Shown: one piece after another, positions 51,687 to 60,526 of the stretch
Position numbering within the stretch: position 1 is the stretch's first letter
How the letters are laid out: the number at the start of each line of letters is the position of its first letter
DNA from: Sphingomonas faeni
GTDB lineage: Bacteria; Pseudomonadota; Alphaproteobacteria; Sphingomonadales; Sphingomonadaceae
Reading direction: 5' to 3'
Length of the DNA: 64,000 nt
Assembly: GCF_030817315.1 (NCBI RefSeq)
Contig: NZ_JAUSZF010000001.1
Coordinates: forward strand, 1,348,501 to 1,412,500
The notes under the pieces: model-generated
The model's input: the letters and a program-made list of their open reading frames with translations, nothing else
What the model was told of the DNA's origin: nothing
Databases searched by the model: none
Translations under genes and position numbers: made by a program

Positions 51687-51818
51687 TCCTCCCCGGAACG
51701 GGGAGGGGGACCATTCGCACAGCGAATGGTGGAGGGGGCTCACCACAAGCGTTACGCTCGTGGAGCGCCCCCTCCGTCAGCCCAAGCGGGCTGCCACCTC
51801 CCCGACACGGGGAGGATT
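51685..51818. repeat. 134-bp multi-hairpin intergenic element
   Basis: Outer arms AATCCTCCCCGGAACGGGGAG and CTCCCCGACACGGGGAGGATT pair over the whole element. Inside are at least three further hairpins: CCATTCGCACAGCGAATGG, CCACAAGCGTTACGCTCGTGG and AGCCCAAGCGGGCT. It starts at the peroxiredoxin stop codon and ends 45 bp before amn. Confidence 0.88.
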
Positions 51819-51862
51819 TAGGTGGTCTTGCCACCGTAACCTCGCCCGCGTAACACTGCGCG

Positions 51863-53299
51863 ATGACAATCGCATCCGACCTCGTCGCCGAACTCGACCG
51901 CCTCTACCGCGCCTCCGTCGAGCGCCTCCAAGCCGCGATGAGCGCGTATATCGCCGACGGCACGACGCCCGATCCCGCCAGCCGCACCGACGGGTCGTTC
52001 GCCTATCCCGAGATCCGGCTCACCTATAAGGGCGGCGTTGATCGCCCCACCCCGCTGCGCTCGTTCGGCCGCATGGTGACCCCCGGCGAATACAAGATCA
52101 GCGTCACCAAGCCCGCGATCTTCGCCGAATATCTGACCGAGCAGCTGACCCTGCTGATCGAGGATTACGACGTCACCGTCGAGGCGGTCGAAGGCCGTCA
52201 GGAAATCCCGTTCCCGTACGTGATCGAACCCGGCCACGCGCTGAGCCTCGACGAGGTTTCCGCGACCGAATTGTCGCGCCATTTCCCCGCGACCGAACTC
52301 GCGCATATCGGCGACGAGATCGCCGACGGCCTCTGGATCGCGCAGGACGAGACGCGCCCGCTCGCACTGTTCGACGGGCTGCGCACCGATTTCAGTCTCG
52401 CTCGCCTGCGCCACTACATGGGCACCCCGGCCGAGCATGCGCAGCGCTTCGTATTGTTCACCAACTATCACCGTTATGTCGATGAATTCGTTCGCTGGGC
52501 CGGTACGCAGCTTGGTGAAGGGTCGCGCTTCACCAGCCTGTCGGGCGCGGGCGGGATCACGATCTCGTCGGGCGACGACATCGACAAGATCATCTCCGAC
52601 AGCGCGTGGCGGCGGCACCAGATGCCCGCCTATCATCTGATGGCGGACGACCGCACCGGCATCACGCTCGTCAACATCGGCGTCGGCCCGTCGAACGCGA
52701 AGACGATCTGCGATCACCTCGCGGTGCTGCGTCCCGAGGCGTGGCTGATGATCGGTCATTGCGGCGGGCTCCGACCCAGCCAGCGAATCGGCGACTATGT
52801 TCTGGCCCACGCCTATCTGCGCGACGACCATGTCCTCGACGACGTCCTGCCGCCCGAGATCCCAGTCCCCGCGATCGCCGAAGTCCAGGTGGCGATGGCC
52901 AAGGCCGCCGAGATCGTCTCGGGCCAGTCGGGCGAAGAACTCAAGCGTCGCCTCCGCACCGGCACGATCGTCACGACCGACGACCGCAACTGGGAACTCC
53001 GCTACTCGAAGTCGGCGCTGCGCTTTTCACTCAGCCGTGCCGTCGGCATCGACATGGAGTCCGCGACGATCGCCGCGCAGGGTTACCGGTTCCGCGTGCC
53101 CTATGGGACGTTGCTCTGCGTCTCGGACAAGCCGCTGCACGGCGAGCTGAAGCTGCCGGGACAGGCCAATCGCTTCTACGAGCGCGCGATCAGCGAGCAT
53201 CTGCGGATCGGGATCGAAACGTGCGAACAGCTTCGTCTGGAGGGCGCCAAGCTCCACAGCCGCAAGCTGCGTGCGTTCGACGAGCCTCCCTTCCGATAA
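51863..53299 (+). CDS. amn: AMP nucleosidase
   Basis: Amn cleaves AMP to adenine and ribose 5-phosphate and so tunes adenylate pools. The 478 residues have the Amn N-terminal domain (TYKGGVDRPTPLRSFGRMVT, about 55-75) and a C-terminal nucleoside-phosphorylase-like domain with INIGVGPSNAKTI-type segment, MIGHCGGLRPSQRIGDYVL and AVGIDMESATIAAQGYRFR, where the Glu binds the ribose. The ATG at 51863 gives MTIASDLVAELD. No operon partners are evident. Confidence 0.94.
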   Translation: MTIASDLVAELDRLYRASVERLQAAMSAYIADGTTPDPASRTDGSFAYPEIRLTYKGGVDRPTPLRSFGRMVTPGEYKISVTKPAIFAEYLTEQLTLLIEDYDVTVEAVEGRQEIPFPYVIEPGHALSLDEVSATELSRHFPATELAHIGDEIADGLWIAQDETRPLALFDGLRTDFSLARLRHYMGTPAEHAQRFVLFTNYHRYVDEFVRWAGTQLGEGSRFTSLSGAGGITISSGDDIDKIISDSAWRRHQMPAYHLMADDRTGITLVNIGVGPSNAKTICDHLAVLRPEAWLMIGHCGGLRPSQRIGDYVLAHAYLRDDHVLDDVLPPEIPVPAIAEVQVAMAKAAEIVSGQSGEELKRRLRTGTIVTTDDRNWELRYSKSALRFSLSRAVGIDMESATIAAQGYRFRVPYGTLLCVSDKPLHGELKLPGQANRFYERAISEHLRIGIETCEQLRLEGAKLHSRKLRAFDEPPFR

Positions 53300-53374
53300 G
53301 GGGCCGCTAAAAACCGGAGCGGATCGCGCGGGAATGCGTTACGCTTCCGGAATCATTGCTGAGGGAAGATAACC

Positions 53375-53866
53375 GTGGCCGACACCGACACGCCCGATAC
53401 GGAAGCAAAGAAGCCCGTCACCCGCCGCCGTGCGCCACGCAAGACGAGTGCGCCGAAGGCCGCTCCGGCCGCGTCCTCCACGAAGCCGATAGCGGCCAAG
53501 CCGGTGCCGGTCGCGGACAAGTCCGAAACTGCCGCACCGACGAAGGCCGTCGCCAAACCGGCGCCCAAGCCGCGCTCGACCAAGCGCAGCACGCCCCGCC
53601 CCGCCCCGGTCCGAAAGGCGGTCGCGCCGCTCGTGGTTGCCAAGGCGCCGGAGAAGACGCGCGGCAAATGGGGTGCGGCGGCGATCTTCAGCGGTGTCGC
53701 GGTTGCCGGAGCGGCGGTCGGCGCGTTGCTAACCTTGCGGGGAAGCACGCCCAAGGTTCCGGCGTCGCCGAAGCCCGAGGGCAAGCATGCGCATCAGGCG
53801 GACGGGGCGGATTCGTCGAAGTCGTTCGAGGCCGGGATCGCCGATCCGGGGACGGTTCCGGAGTAA
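53375..53866 (+). CDS. Basic Ala/Pro/Lys-rich membrane-anchored protein
   Basis: A 163-residue protein of no recognised family. Residues 1-98 are rich in Lys, Arg, Ala and Pro (TRRRAPRKTSAPKAA, PKPRSTKRSTPRPAPVRKAV), like a histone-H1 or AlgP tail. A single transmembrane helix follows at about 99-121 (AAAIFSGVAVAGAAVGALLT), then a short acidic-to-neutral tail outside. The GTG at 53375 follows GAGGGAAG. By the positive-inside rule the basic tail is cytoplasmic and might touch nucleic acid or lipid head groups. It is followed by a family A palindrome. Confidence 0.7.
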   Translation: MADTDTPDTEAKKPVTRRRAPRKTSAPKAAPAASSTKPIAAKPVPVADKSETAAPTKAVAKPAPKPRSTKRSTPRPAPVRKAVAPLVVAKAPEKTRGKWGAAAIFSGVAVAGAAVGALLTLRGSTPKVPASPKPEGKHAHQADGADSSKSFEAGIADPGTVPE

Positions 53867-53905
53867 GCTGCTCGCGCCGAACAGCTCACCACTCCGGATA
53901 GTACG

Positions 53906-54009
53906 CCACCCCGGCGAAGGCCGGGGCCCAGTTGGGGGACGCTGTTAACAAAGCGGTCTGCTTCGTTACTCAAGACGTCCCAACTGGGCCCCGGCCTACG
54001 CCGGGGTGG
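53906..54009. repeat. 104-bp cruciform element, family A copy 2
   Basis: CCACCCCGGCGAAGGCCGGG and CCGGCCTACGCCGGGGTGG are the outer arms; GCCCAGTTGGGGGAC and GTCCCAACTGGGC are the inner arms. The centre holds GTTAACAAAG and CTTCGTTAC. The plan is as at 28317 and 58397. Confidence 0.93.
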
Positions 54010-54040
54010 TGCAATTTCAAGAAATCCCCGCACTGTTCCC

Positions 54041-54117
54041 GTTCCCCCGCGGATGCGGGGGCCCAGCTAAATCGCGGGAGCGTTCGTAACCCTGGGCCCC
54101 CGCCTCCGCGGGGGAAC
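54041..54117. repeat. 77-bp palindromic element, family B
   Basis: GTTCCCCCGCGGATGCGGGG (then GCCCAG) pairs with CTGGGCCCCCGCCTCCGCGG (then GGGAAC). It follows the family A copy by 31 bp. The same arms occur at 58290. Confidence 0.9.
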
Positions 54118-54167
54118 TAGAAGTTAGCGGGCAAAAGTCCGCCGGCGCTTAGCCAACGTTTCCCCCC

Positions 54168-56003
54168 TCACCACCCAGTCGGCTTCCCCTTGTTCTGCAC
54201 GTCCAGCCAAGCCTTTAACGGCGCGAAATACTCCACCAGTGCCGCGCCCGACATCTCGCGGCTGCCGGTGAACACCTGCAACGCATCCGGCCAGGGCTTC
54301 GACTGCCCCATGCTCAGCGTCGCGTTCAGCTTCGTCCCTACCGTCTTGTTGTCGTAGAACGAGCAGCGATGCAGCGGTCCCTTCCAGCCGGACTGGTCGC
54401 ACGCCGCCTTGTAGAACTGGAACTGCAACACCCGCGCCAGGAAGTAGCGCGTGTACGGCACTGCCGCGGGGATGTGGTATTTCGCACCCGCATCGAACTT
54501 GGTCTCGTCGCGCGCGACCGGTGGCTTGATCCCCTGATACTGGAGCCGCAACCGGTCCCACGCCGCCTGATAGCCGGTCGCCGGGATCTCGCCCGAGAAC
54601 ACGCCCCAGCGCCATTTGTCGATCAGCAGCCCGAACGGCAGGAACGCGACCTTGTCCATCGCCTGGCGCAACAGCAGCCCGATGTCCTTGTCCGCGCTCG
54701 GCACCCTAGCTTGGTCGAGCAGCCCGATCTTCACCAGATAATCCGGCGTGATCGACAGCGCAACGGTATCGCCGATCGCCTCGTGGAAACCGTCGTTCGC
54801 GCCGTTCGCGTACAGGAACGGCTGCGCCTTGTACGCGCGCTGATAGTAATTGTGGCCGAGCTCGTGGTGGATCGTGACGAAGTCGTCGGCGTTCACCTTC
54901 GTGCACATCTTGACGCGGATATCGTCCTTGGCGTCGAGATCCCACGCCGACGCATGACATATCACGTCGCGGTCGGCAGGCTTGGTGATCTGCGACCGCT
55001 TCCAGAACGTCTCCGGCAACGGCGCAAAGCCGAGCGACGAATAGAAGCCTTCACCCTGCTTCACCATCTTCAGCGGATCATAGCCCTTAGCCTTGAGCAA
55101 CTCACCGGTGTCGAAACCGAGATCGCCCGCGCCCTTGGGTGCGACGATGTCGTAGATGTTGCCCCATTCCTGCGCCCACATATTGCCGAGCAGGTCGCTG
55201 CGGATCGGCCCGGTCTTGGCCTGCACCGCGTCGCCGTATTTCTCGTTGAGCTTCCACCGCGTATAGGTGTGCAGCGCCATGTAGAGCGGCTCGACCTGTT
55301 TCCAGATCTTGTCGGTGAGCGCGGCGAACTGCTCCGGCGTCATGTCGTAGCCCGAACGCCACAGCGCACCGACGTCCTTGTAGCCGAGCTCGCGCGCACC
55401 CTCGTTCGAGATCGACGTCATCTTCGCATAATCGCCGCGCATCGGCGCGCCGACCTTGTCGTTCCAGCTCGTCCACATCTCCTGCAGCTTCGCCGGATCG
55501 CGACTGTCACCCATCGCCGCCTCGATATCCGAGCCGTTGATCGGCTTGCCGTCGAGCGTCCCCATGCCCTTGCCGTAGGAGGACGACATCTTCGTGGTCA
55601 GCGTCGACAGTTCCTCGGACGCACCAGCCCGCGTCGGCGCCGGCAGGGTCAGCCCGCCGCGGAGCAGGTCGAGCTTGCGCTTGGTATCGAACGACAGCCC
55701 CGGCAGCGACGCGAACCGTGCCGCGCCGAGCGCATACTTCACCCCGAGATCGGTCATTTCCGCGCCCGACTTCGCCGCCAGCGCATCGGTATCGTCGGTG
55801 ATGTAAGTCGCGTTGACCCACGCCACGCGGTTCGCGTCGAGCGACGCAGCGGCCATCACCTTCTCGGCTTCGGCGACGAACGCATCCGCCTGCGCGACGG
55901 TCGGCTTGCCGGTCGTAGTTGCCGCAACTTGCGCGACGGCAACGGACGGCACGGCGCACAGCGCGCCGGCCAGAGCAAACATCGAAACGCTGAACCGAAC
56001 CAT
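54168..56003 (-). CDS. M2-family peptidyl-dipeptidase (ACE-like)
   Basis: A periplasmic zinc metallopeptidase that removes C-terminal dipeptides, homologous to angiotensin-converting enzyme. The precursor is about 611 residues with a signal peptide ending SVAVAQ. The zinc site is FVTIHHELGHNYYQRAYK, followed by the third ligand Glu in NDGFHEAIGDTVALSI, and the chloride/substrate region is also family-like. The start at 56003 has GGGG 6 bp upstream; an ATG three bases earlier is equally possible, and a longer frame to 56045 is not. It stands alone between repeat elements. Confidence 0.92.
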   Translation of the reverse strand: MVRFSVSMFALAGALCAVPSVAVAQVAATTTGKPTVAQADAFVAEAEKVMAAASLDANRVAWVNATYITDDTDALAAKSGAEMTDLGVKYALGAARFASLPGLSFDTKRKLDLLRGGLTLPAPTRAGASEELSTLTTKMSSSYGKGMGTLDGKPINGSDIEAAMGDSRDPAKLQEMWTSWNDKVGAPMRGDYAKMTSISNEGARELGYKDVGALWRSGYDMTPEQFAALTDKIWKQVEPLYMALHTYTRWKLNEKYGDAVQAKTGPIRSDLLGNMWAQEWGNIYDIVAPKGAGDLGFDTGELLKAKGYDPLKMVKQGEGFYSSLGFAPLPETFWKRSQITKPADRDVICHASAWDLDAKDDIRVKMCTKVNADDFVTIHHELGHNYYQRAYKAQPFLYANGANDGFHEAIGDTVALSITPDYLVKIGLLDQARVPSADKDIGLLLRQAMDKVAFLPFGLLIDKWRWGVFSGEIPATGYQAAWDRLRLQYQGIKPPVARDETKFDAGAKYHIPAAVPYTRYFLARVLQFQFYKAACDQSGWKGPLHRCSFYDNKTVGTKLNATLSMGQSKPWPDALQVFTGSREMSGAALVEYFAPLKAWLDVQNKGKPTGW

Positions 56004-56088
56004 CATTATCCCCTTTGTATGGGGCAGTGATTGCGGATGGAGCATGGCGAGGTCAAGCCACCATGCCGAGGGTAATGGCCGCCTTCCT

Positions 56089-56172
56089 CCGTCATCCTGA
56101 CGAAAGTCAGGATCCAGAGCCGCATAAGACGACGCGCGTTACCCTGGGTCCTGACTTTCGTCAGGATGACGG
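56089..56172. repeat. 84-bp palindromic element, family E
   Basis: CCGTCATCCTGACGAAAGTC (then AGGATCC) pairs with GGTCCTGACTTTCGTCAGGA (then TGACGG); each arm is itself a hairpin around GAAAG/CTTTC. It lies between the hydrolase and the M2 peptidase. The outer arm is shared with the short hairpin at 33407. Confidence 0.92.
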
Positions 56173-56193
56173 CTTGAGGCGGGCAGTTTGGCT

Positions 56194-56955
56194 TTATCGT
56201 GCGAGGAAGTCCGCGATCGCCTGGCCGAGTTCGGGCTTCACCACCGCGCTCATATGCCCGCCCGGCGTCTCCACATACGTCCCATGCGGCAGGATCGCAG
56301 CCAGATCGGGGGCCGAGCCATTATCCTGGTCCTCCCCACCGCACACCACCAAAGTCGGCTGCTGGATCGCCTTCACCGACTCCAGCGGCGTATCGACGAA
56401 CGTCTCCAGGATCCCGAGCAGCGCGACCGGATCGCCGCCGGTGGTCTTCAGGAATGCCTCCGCGAGCCACTCGGGCGTGCCCTGCACATGCTGCCCGAGC
56501 TTGGTCAGGATGTTCCGGAAATGCCCGGCACGCCGCGACGTGTGCGTCAGCCCCTCCAGCCCCATCCCCGAGAATATCACGCGCCGCGGCGTCGCCCCCG
56601 TCGCCAGCATCCGCGACGTCGTCCGCGCCCCGAGCGAATAGCCGCCCAGGTCATAGTCCGTCAGTCCGAGATGAGCGACCAGCGCGTGACCATCCTGCGT
56701 CAGCGCATCCGCGGGATACGCCTCGAGGCCATGCGGCTTTCCGCTGTCGCCGTGCGCGCGGAGGTCGGGCATGATGACCCGGAAGCCCTTCGCGGCGATC
56801 TTCGCGGCGTGACCATAGCGGATCCAGTTGGTCTTCGCGTCCGAGAAATAGCCGTGGATCAGCACGACGGCCCGACCTTCGCCGACCTCGTGCCACGCCA
56901 GCCGCGTGGCGTCGAAGCTCTCGAAAAACTGGGTATCGCTCGGGGTGCTGGCCAC
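56194..56955 (-). CDS. Alpha/beta hydrolase
   Basis: A 253-residue cytoplasmic hydrolase of the alpha/beta fold. Oxyanion region VVLIHGYFSDAKTNW (about 33-47), nucleophile elbow GGYSLGARTTSRM (Ser in GYSLG, about 118), the acid likely in VVCGGEDQDNGSA, and the catalytic His in ETPGGHMSAV near the end form a complete triad. The substrate is unknown. The GTG at 56955 has AGGATGAG upstream; a longer frame to 57036 is less likely. Confidence 0.88.
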   Translation of the reverse strand: MASTPSDTQFFESFDATRLAWHEVGEGRAVVLIHGYFSDAKTNWIRYGHAAKIAAKGFRVIMPDLRAHGDSGKPHGLEAYPADALTQDGHALVAHLGLTDYDLGGYSLGARTTSRMLATGATPRRVIFSGMGLEGLTHTSRRAGHFRNILTKLGQHVQGTPEWLAEAFLKTTGGDPVALLGILETFVDTPLESVKAIQQPTLVVCGGEDQDNGSAPDLAAILPHGTYVETPGGHMSAVVKPELGQAIADFLAR

Positions 56956-57062
56956 GGTCTCATCCTGTCGTGCTGGGGGTGCCGCCAATTCGGTCCCCGG
57001 GTCCGGAGTGTCAACCCGCGGGCGCGTGAACCGCAACCGGGCGGGCGACGTGGCGCCCCAAG

Positions 57063-57098
57063 AAAAAACCGCGCCGCCATGTCGTAACGGCGGCGCGG
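57063..57098 (-). terminator. Rho-independent terminator of asd
   Basis: On the minus strand CCGCGCCGCC and GGCGGCGCGG form a perfect 10-bp stem with a 10-nt loop, followed by six U. It lies 33 bp behind the asd stop. Confidence 0.92.
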
Positions 57099-57130
57099 CA
57101 ATGTCGTTCAGTCCGTCCCGGCCGCGCGGA

Positions 57131-58156
57131 TCAGGCCTTTTGCAGATGTCGCCGCCCGAGCAGTTCGGCGATCTGCACCGCGTTCAGTGCGGCCCCCTTG
57201 CGGAGGTTGTCGCTGACGCACCAAAGGTTCAGCCCGTTCTCGACGGTCGGATCCTCGCGCACGCGGCTGATATAGGTCGCGAAGTCGCCGACGCACTCGA
57301 TCGGCGTGATGTAGCCGCCGTCCTCGCGCTTATCGACCAACATGATGCCGGGCGCCTCGCGGAGGATGTTCTGCGCTTCCTCGGCCGAGATCTCGTTCTC
57401 GAACTCGATGTTGATCGCTTCCGAATGGCCGACGAACACGGGCACGCGGACGCAGGTCGCGGTGACCTTGATCTTCTTGTCGAGGATCTTCTTGGTCTCG
57501 ACGACCATCTTCCATTCTTCCTTGGTCGAACCGTCGTCGAGGAAGCTGTCGATGTGCGGGATCACGTTGAAGGCGATCTGCTTGGTGAACTTCTTGGGCT
57601 CGGCCGGATCGCCGACGAAGATGTTGCGGCTCTGCTCGAACAGCTCGTCCATCCCCGCCTTGCCTGCGCCGGACACCGACTGATAGGTCGATACGACCAC
57701 GCGCAGGATCTTCGCCGCGTCGTGCAGCGGCTTCAGCGCGACGACCATCTGCGCGGTCGAGCAGTTCGGGTTGGCGATGATGTTGCGGACCTTGTAACCG
57801 TCGATCGCCTCGGGGTTAACCTCGGGCACGATCAGCGGCACGTCGGGGTCCATGCGGTAGAGCGACGAATTGTCGATCACGACGCAGCCGGCAGCGGCGG
57901 CGATCGGTGCGTAGACGGCGGTGCCCTCCGAGCCGATCGCGAACAGCGCCATGTCCCAGCCGTTCCAGTCGAAATGCTCGATGTTCTGGCATTTGATCTG
58001 CTTGCCGGTGTCGCCGTAATCGACCATCAATCCCTGGCTGCGCGACGACGCGACGCAGGCGATCTCGTCCGCCGGAAACTCGCGCTCCGCCAGGATATTG
58101 AGCATCTCGCGCCCGACATTGCCGGTCGCCCCTGCGACCACCACCCGATAACCCAT
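57131..58156 (-). CDS. asd: Aspartate-semialdehyde dehydrogenase
   Basis: Asd reduces aspartyl phosphate to aspartate semialdehyde, the branch point to lysine/diaminopimelate, threonine and methionine. The 341 residues include the NADP-binding VVVAGATGNVGREML at the N-terminus, the catalytic Cys in IIANPNCSTAQMVVAL near residue 130, and the active-site VGHSEAINIEFE region. The gene is single, with its own terminator. Confidence 0.96.
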   Translation of the reverse strand: MGYRVVVAGATGNVGREMLNILAEREFPADEIACVASSRSQGLMVDYGDTGKQIKCQNIEHFDWNGWDMALFAIGSEGTAVYAPIAAAAGCVVIDNSSLYRMDPDVPLIVPEVNPEAIDGYKVRNIIANPNCSTAQMVVALKPLHDAAKILRVVVSTYQSVSGAGKAGMDELFEQSRNIFVGDPAEPKKFTKQIAFNVIPHIDSFLDDGSTKEEWKMVVETKKILDKKIKVTATCVRVPVFVGHSEAINIEFENEISAEEAQNILREAPGIMLVDKREDGGYITPIECVGDFATYISRVREDPTVENGLNLWCVSDNLRKGAALNAVQIAELLGRRHLQKA

Positions 58157-58289
58157 GTCTTAACTCCGATTGGACTTGGCCGCGCAGTACCGACGTTGCG
58201 CGGGCAGGTCCAACGGCTTTCGACTTGTTGCGCGGATAGCGGGGGTTTGGGGTGCCGAGATTATGCGCCACGTTACGGCCCGCCCCCTT

Positions 58290-58342
58290 GTTCCCCCGCG
58301 AAGGCGGGGGCCCAGTCTGGACCCCCGCCTTCGCGGGGGAAC
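58290..58342. repeat. 53-bp perfect palindromic element, family B
   Basis: GTTCCCCCGCGAAGGCGGGG (plus G) and its exact complement CCCCCGCCTTCGCGGGGGAAC are separated by CCCAGTCTGGA. It lies upstream of asd and close to a family A copy. Confidence 0.95.
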
Positions 58343-58396
58343 AATCTTTTCGCACCACCACCCCAATAGTAGCTTCACCACCCCAAAAAGTTAGCA

Positions 58397-58500
58397 CCAC
58401 CCCGGCGAAGGCCGGGGCCCAATTGGAAAGGTCGCAGTAACAAAGAACTGCGCTCAGTTACCACCGTCCCCCAATTGGGCCCCGGCCTCCGCCGGGGTGG
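58397..58500. repeat. 104-bp cruciform element, family A copy 3
   Basis: Outer arms CCACCCCGGCGAAGGCCGGG and CCGGCCTCCGCCGGGGTGG; inner arms GGGCCCAATTGG and CCAATTGGGCCCC, with compensating changes (GTTGG to ATTGG in both arms) relative to the other copies. The centre holds CAGTAACAAAG and AGTTAC. Confidence 0.93.
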
Positions 58501-58704
58501 AGCTCGTCGTGGTCGAACCATGTGCTACTCGCATCGTCAGTAGCTCCTCGCGATCCTTGGTCGAGTTGATGTCTGGTTTGGGAGGAAAGAGGCCTGGCGG
58601 CCTTCGGTTGGCCGTCCGCGGTAACAAGCCGCTTGCCGCCTGCACGCAGGCGTGGGCTATCTACTCCGGGAACGTCGCCTGATAATTCGCCGCACAGTGC
58701 AAGA
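58501..58704. other. Intergenic stretch with no supported gene
   Basis: About 200 bp between the family A repeat and the membrane-protein gene. A 61-codon frame on the plus strand covers most of it but has no domain, no ribosome-binding site and starts inside the repeat. I see no hairpin or terminator for the gene at 58705. Confidence 0.5.
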
Positions 58705-59379
58705 CTATCTCGTGAACAGGAAACCAACGCCAACGAGAAATAATGCGCCCTCAAACATTCCGATAGCCACGTTACCTGTGCCACGCAGATAGCCAGTTCC
58801 AAGCACCTTCGCGAACCTACCGGTCACCACGAGCCAGTAGTTCAAAGTGCTAACCCCCATCAACCAGTGGCCAATCGTCGGCGTCAGATCGCTATTTTTA
58901 TCATCAATCAGGACGGCGCTGAGACTTATCCCGAGGGCGAACACCGCGGCCGGATAACATTGCACATAGAAGGGCTGTCGCAGGGAGCTGCGGTCTAATT
59001 TGGCCCCGCGGCAACGCACAATTCGGGCGGCAAGAAAAAGAGGAAATGCCGCGAATATCACGGCCCGGAAGGCCAGCGCCGTGGCATTATCATTTACGAA
59101 TCCGGCAAGCCCATGGGTGTTGGCGATAATCTTGTCGGTCTGCCCAAGTGCTGCGCTAACTGTATGCGCTAGCAGCAACGCCAGGGCTAGGAAAAGCGGC
59201 GGCCTCAGTAGGGCAGCATATTGCTCATCATCCGGAAGTGCCGCTTCTCGTTCGACCTGCTCCATCACGGCGATGGGTTGAAAGACCGCACGCCATAGCG
59301 TCAACGGGAAGAAGATTAGCCAGCTCATGACCTCGTAGAGGAGTTCGTCAAGCGAACTGAGCCACTTCATGAAATCCAT
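58705..59379 (-). CDS. Polytopic membrane protein, unknown
   Basis: A 224-residue protein with about five hydrophobic segments: VMSWLIFFPLTLWRAVF (re-entrant or first helix), PPLFLALALLLAHTVSAAL, LAFRAVIFAAFPLFLAARIV, a helix around AAVFALGISLSAVL, and GMFEGALFLVGVGFLF at the end. The N-terminus SSLDELLYEVMSWL and the middle FYVQCYPAAVFALG look like a family of permease-like proteins of unknown role (Yip1-like topology). Base composition is a little richer in A+T than that of its neighbours. No partner genes are seen. Confidence 0.75.
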   Translation of the reverse strand: MDFMKWLSSLDELLYEVMSWLIFFPLTLWRAVFQPIAVMEQVEREAALPDDEQYAALLRPPLFLALALLLAHTVSAALGQTDKIIANTHGLAGFVNDNATALAFRAVIFAAFPLFLAARIVRCRGAKLDRSSLRQPFYVQCYPAAVFALGISLSAVLIDDKNSDLTPTIGHWLMGVSTLNYWLVVTGRFAKVLGTGYLRGTGNVAIGMFEGALFLVGVGFLFTR

Positions 59380-59659
59380 GCTGCATCATGTTCGATTCCA
59401 ACTTCGATCGCAACGGCTCGCTTCCTTCAAAGTCAGGCCTTAATGGTTGGTAAAGACAGAATGTAACGGACGCGGCAGGGTGTGCTGCAAACCATCGCCG
59501 GCCGTGCGCCACTTTGGCCGGACGGACGATCTTGATTTACCCAATTCCCGGTGGTGACCAGAGCCTGAAGGCTGTCGACAGCTATGGACCCCGTCAATCC
59601 TCTTTTATAAACTCGCTATAGTAATGAAGAGGTTATTCCGCTCGAACAGGAGAGCCGCG

Positions 59660-60526
59660 ATGCGTTGTTCAGCAGGCCTGTTGAAGATTACGGCTATATT
59701 TCTCTTAGGATCCGCACTTCCGGCGGTTGCCCACGCGCAATCTACCGGTCTTGAAGACATGGTTGGCGCCCGTGCCGGTCAGGGTGAGATGGAGCTGCAG
59801 CGACGCGGCTATGTGAACATCCGCGGGGAGCAAGGTGACGATCGCAGCTATACCTATTGGTGGAACGCCGACCGGCGGCAGTGCGTCAGCATCGCCACGA
59901 TGGAAGGCCGCTACAATTCCATTCAACCGACCACGTCGCCCGACTGCCGAAAACCCGCGAACCTTCGTCCTGACCCCAACTACGGTCGTCAGCCTGCGTC
60001 ACGGCCGCGCCCTGACTATGAACCGGATCCTGCATATGGACGCGCGCCAACGGGTGCCGGTAGCGGACAAGCCGGCTATCCGTCGGTTGGCCCGGTCGTT
60101 GATGGAAGAAACGTGGAGCTAGGTCTCGTTTGTTTTGGAGACGGATCGAAGACCGGTTTCGCCAGCGGTACCACGTGGAATTGGAACCGTGATCGTGATC
60201 GATACGAGTCTGGCAACTACACCGAAACCAGAAAAGAGGTCTTCGACGCCTCGCTCACGGTGCAGACCTGGGCCGGTGGTGGACGTATACGACTGCCCAA
60301 ATCGCTGATCCCGCCAATCAATTCTCGTGGGGATCAGGGATGGTGGGACTTGTACGACGTTTCCGTAAGCCCGGAGACGATCCAGGGTAGCTATCGCTTG
60401 AACGGTTTAAATAAGCCAAAGATTGTGATCGATCGGCGTAGCGGTCGTATCACGGTCCGAGGCATGAGCAATTATGGCTTTCGTGGCACGTGCGACGCCA
60501 TCGGGCACGAACCTCGCCGCTTCTAG
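59660..60526 (+). CDS. Exported protein of unknown function
   Basis: A 288-residue precursor with signal peptide MRCSAGLLKITAIFLLGSAL, cut near AHAQ. A first domain (about 30-95) has MVGARAGQGEMELQRRGYVN and WNADRRQCVSIATMEGRY, a pattern I have seen in exported proteobacterial proteins without known role. A Pro/Arg/Tyr-rich linker follows (about 95-140), and then a second domain with WNWNRDRDRYESGNY and VQTWAGGGRIRLPKSLIPP. I use the ATG at 59660 because AGGAGAG lies 6 bp upstream; an ATG at 59624 has no such site. No neighbours suggest a job. Confidence 0.75.
   Translation: MRCSAGLLKITAIFLLGSALPAVAHAQSTGLEDMVGARAGQGEMELQRRGYVNIRGEQGDDRSYTYWWNADRRQCVSIATMEGRYNSIQPTTSPDCRKPANLRPDPNYGRQPASRPRPDYEPDPAYGRAPTGAGSGQAGYPSVGPVVDGRNVELGLVCFGDGSKTGFASGTTWNWNRDRDRYESGNYTETRKEVFDASLTVQTWAGGGRIRLPKSLIPPINSRGDQGWWDLYDVSVSPETIQGSYRLNGLNKPKIVIDRRSGRITVRGMSNYGFRGTCDAIGHEPRRF

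Noticed and set aside
58497..58682. 61-codon frame behind the family A repeat
   Set aside because: It begins inside the repeat, lacks a Shine-Dalgarno and has no similarity to a family I know.
59434..59448. TTAATGGTTGGTAAA as a CtrA site
   Set aside because: The second half is TAAA and the site lies away from any cell-cycle gene; one such match per window is expected by chance.
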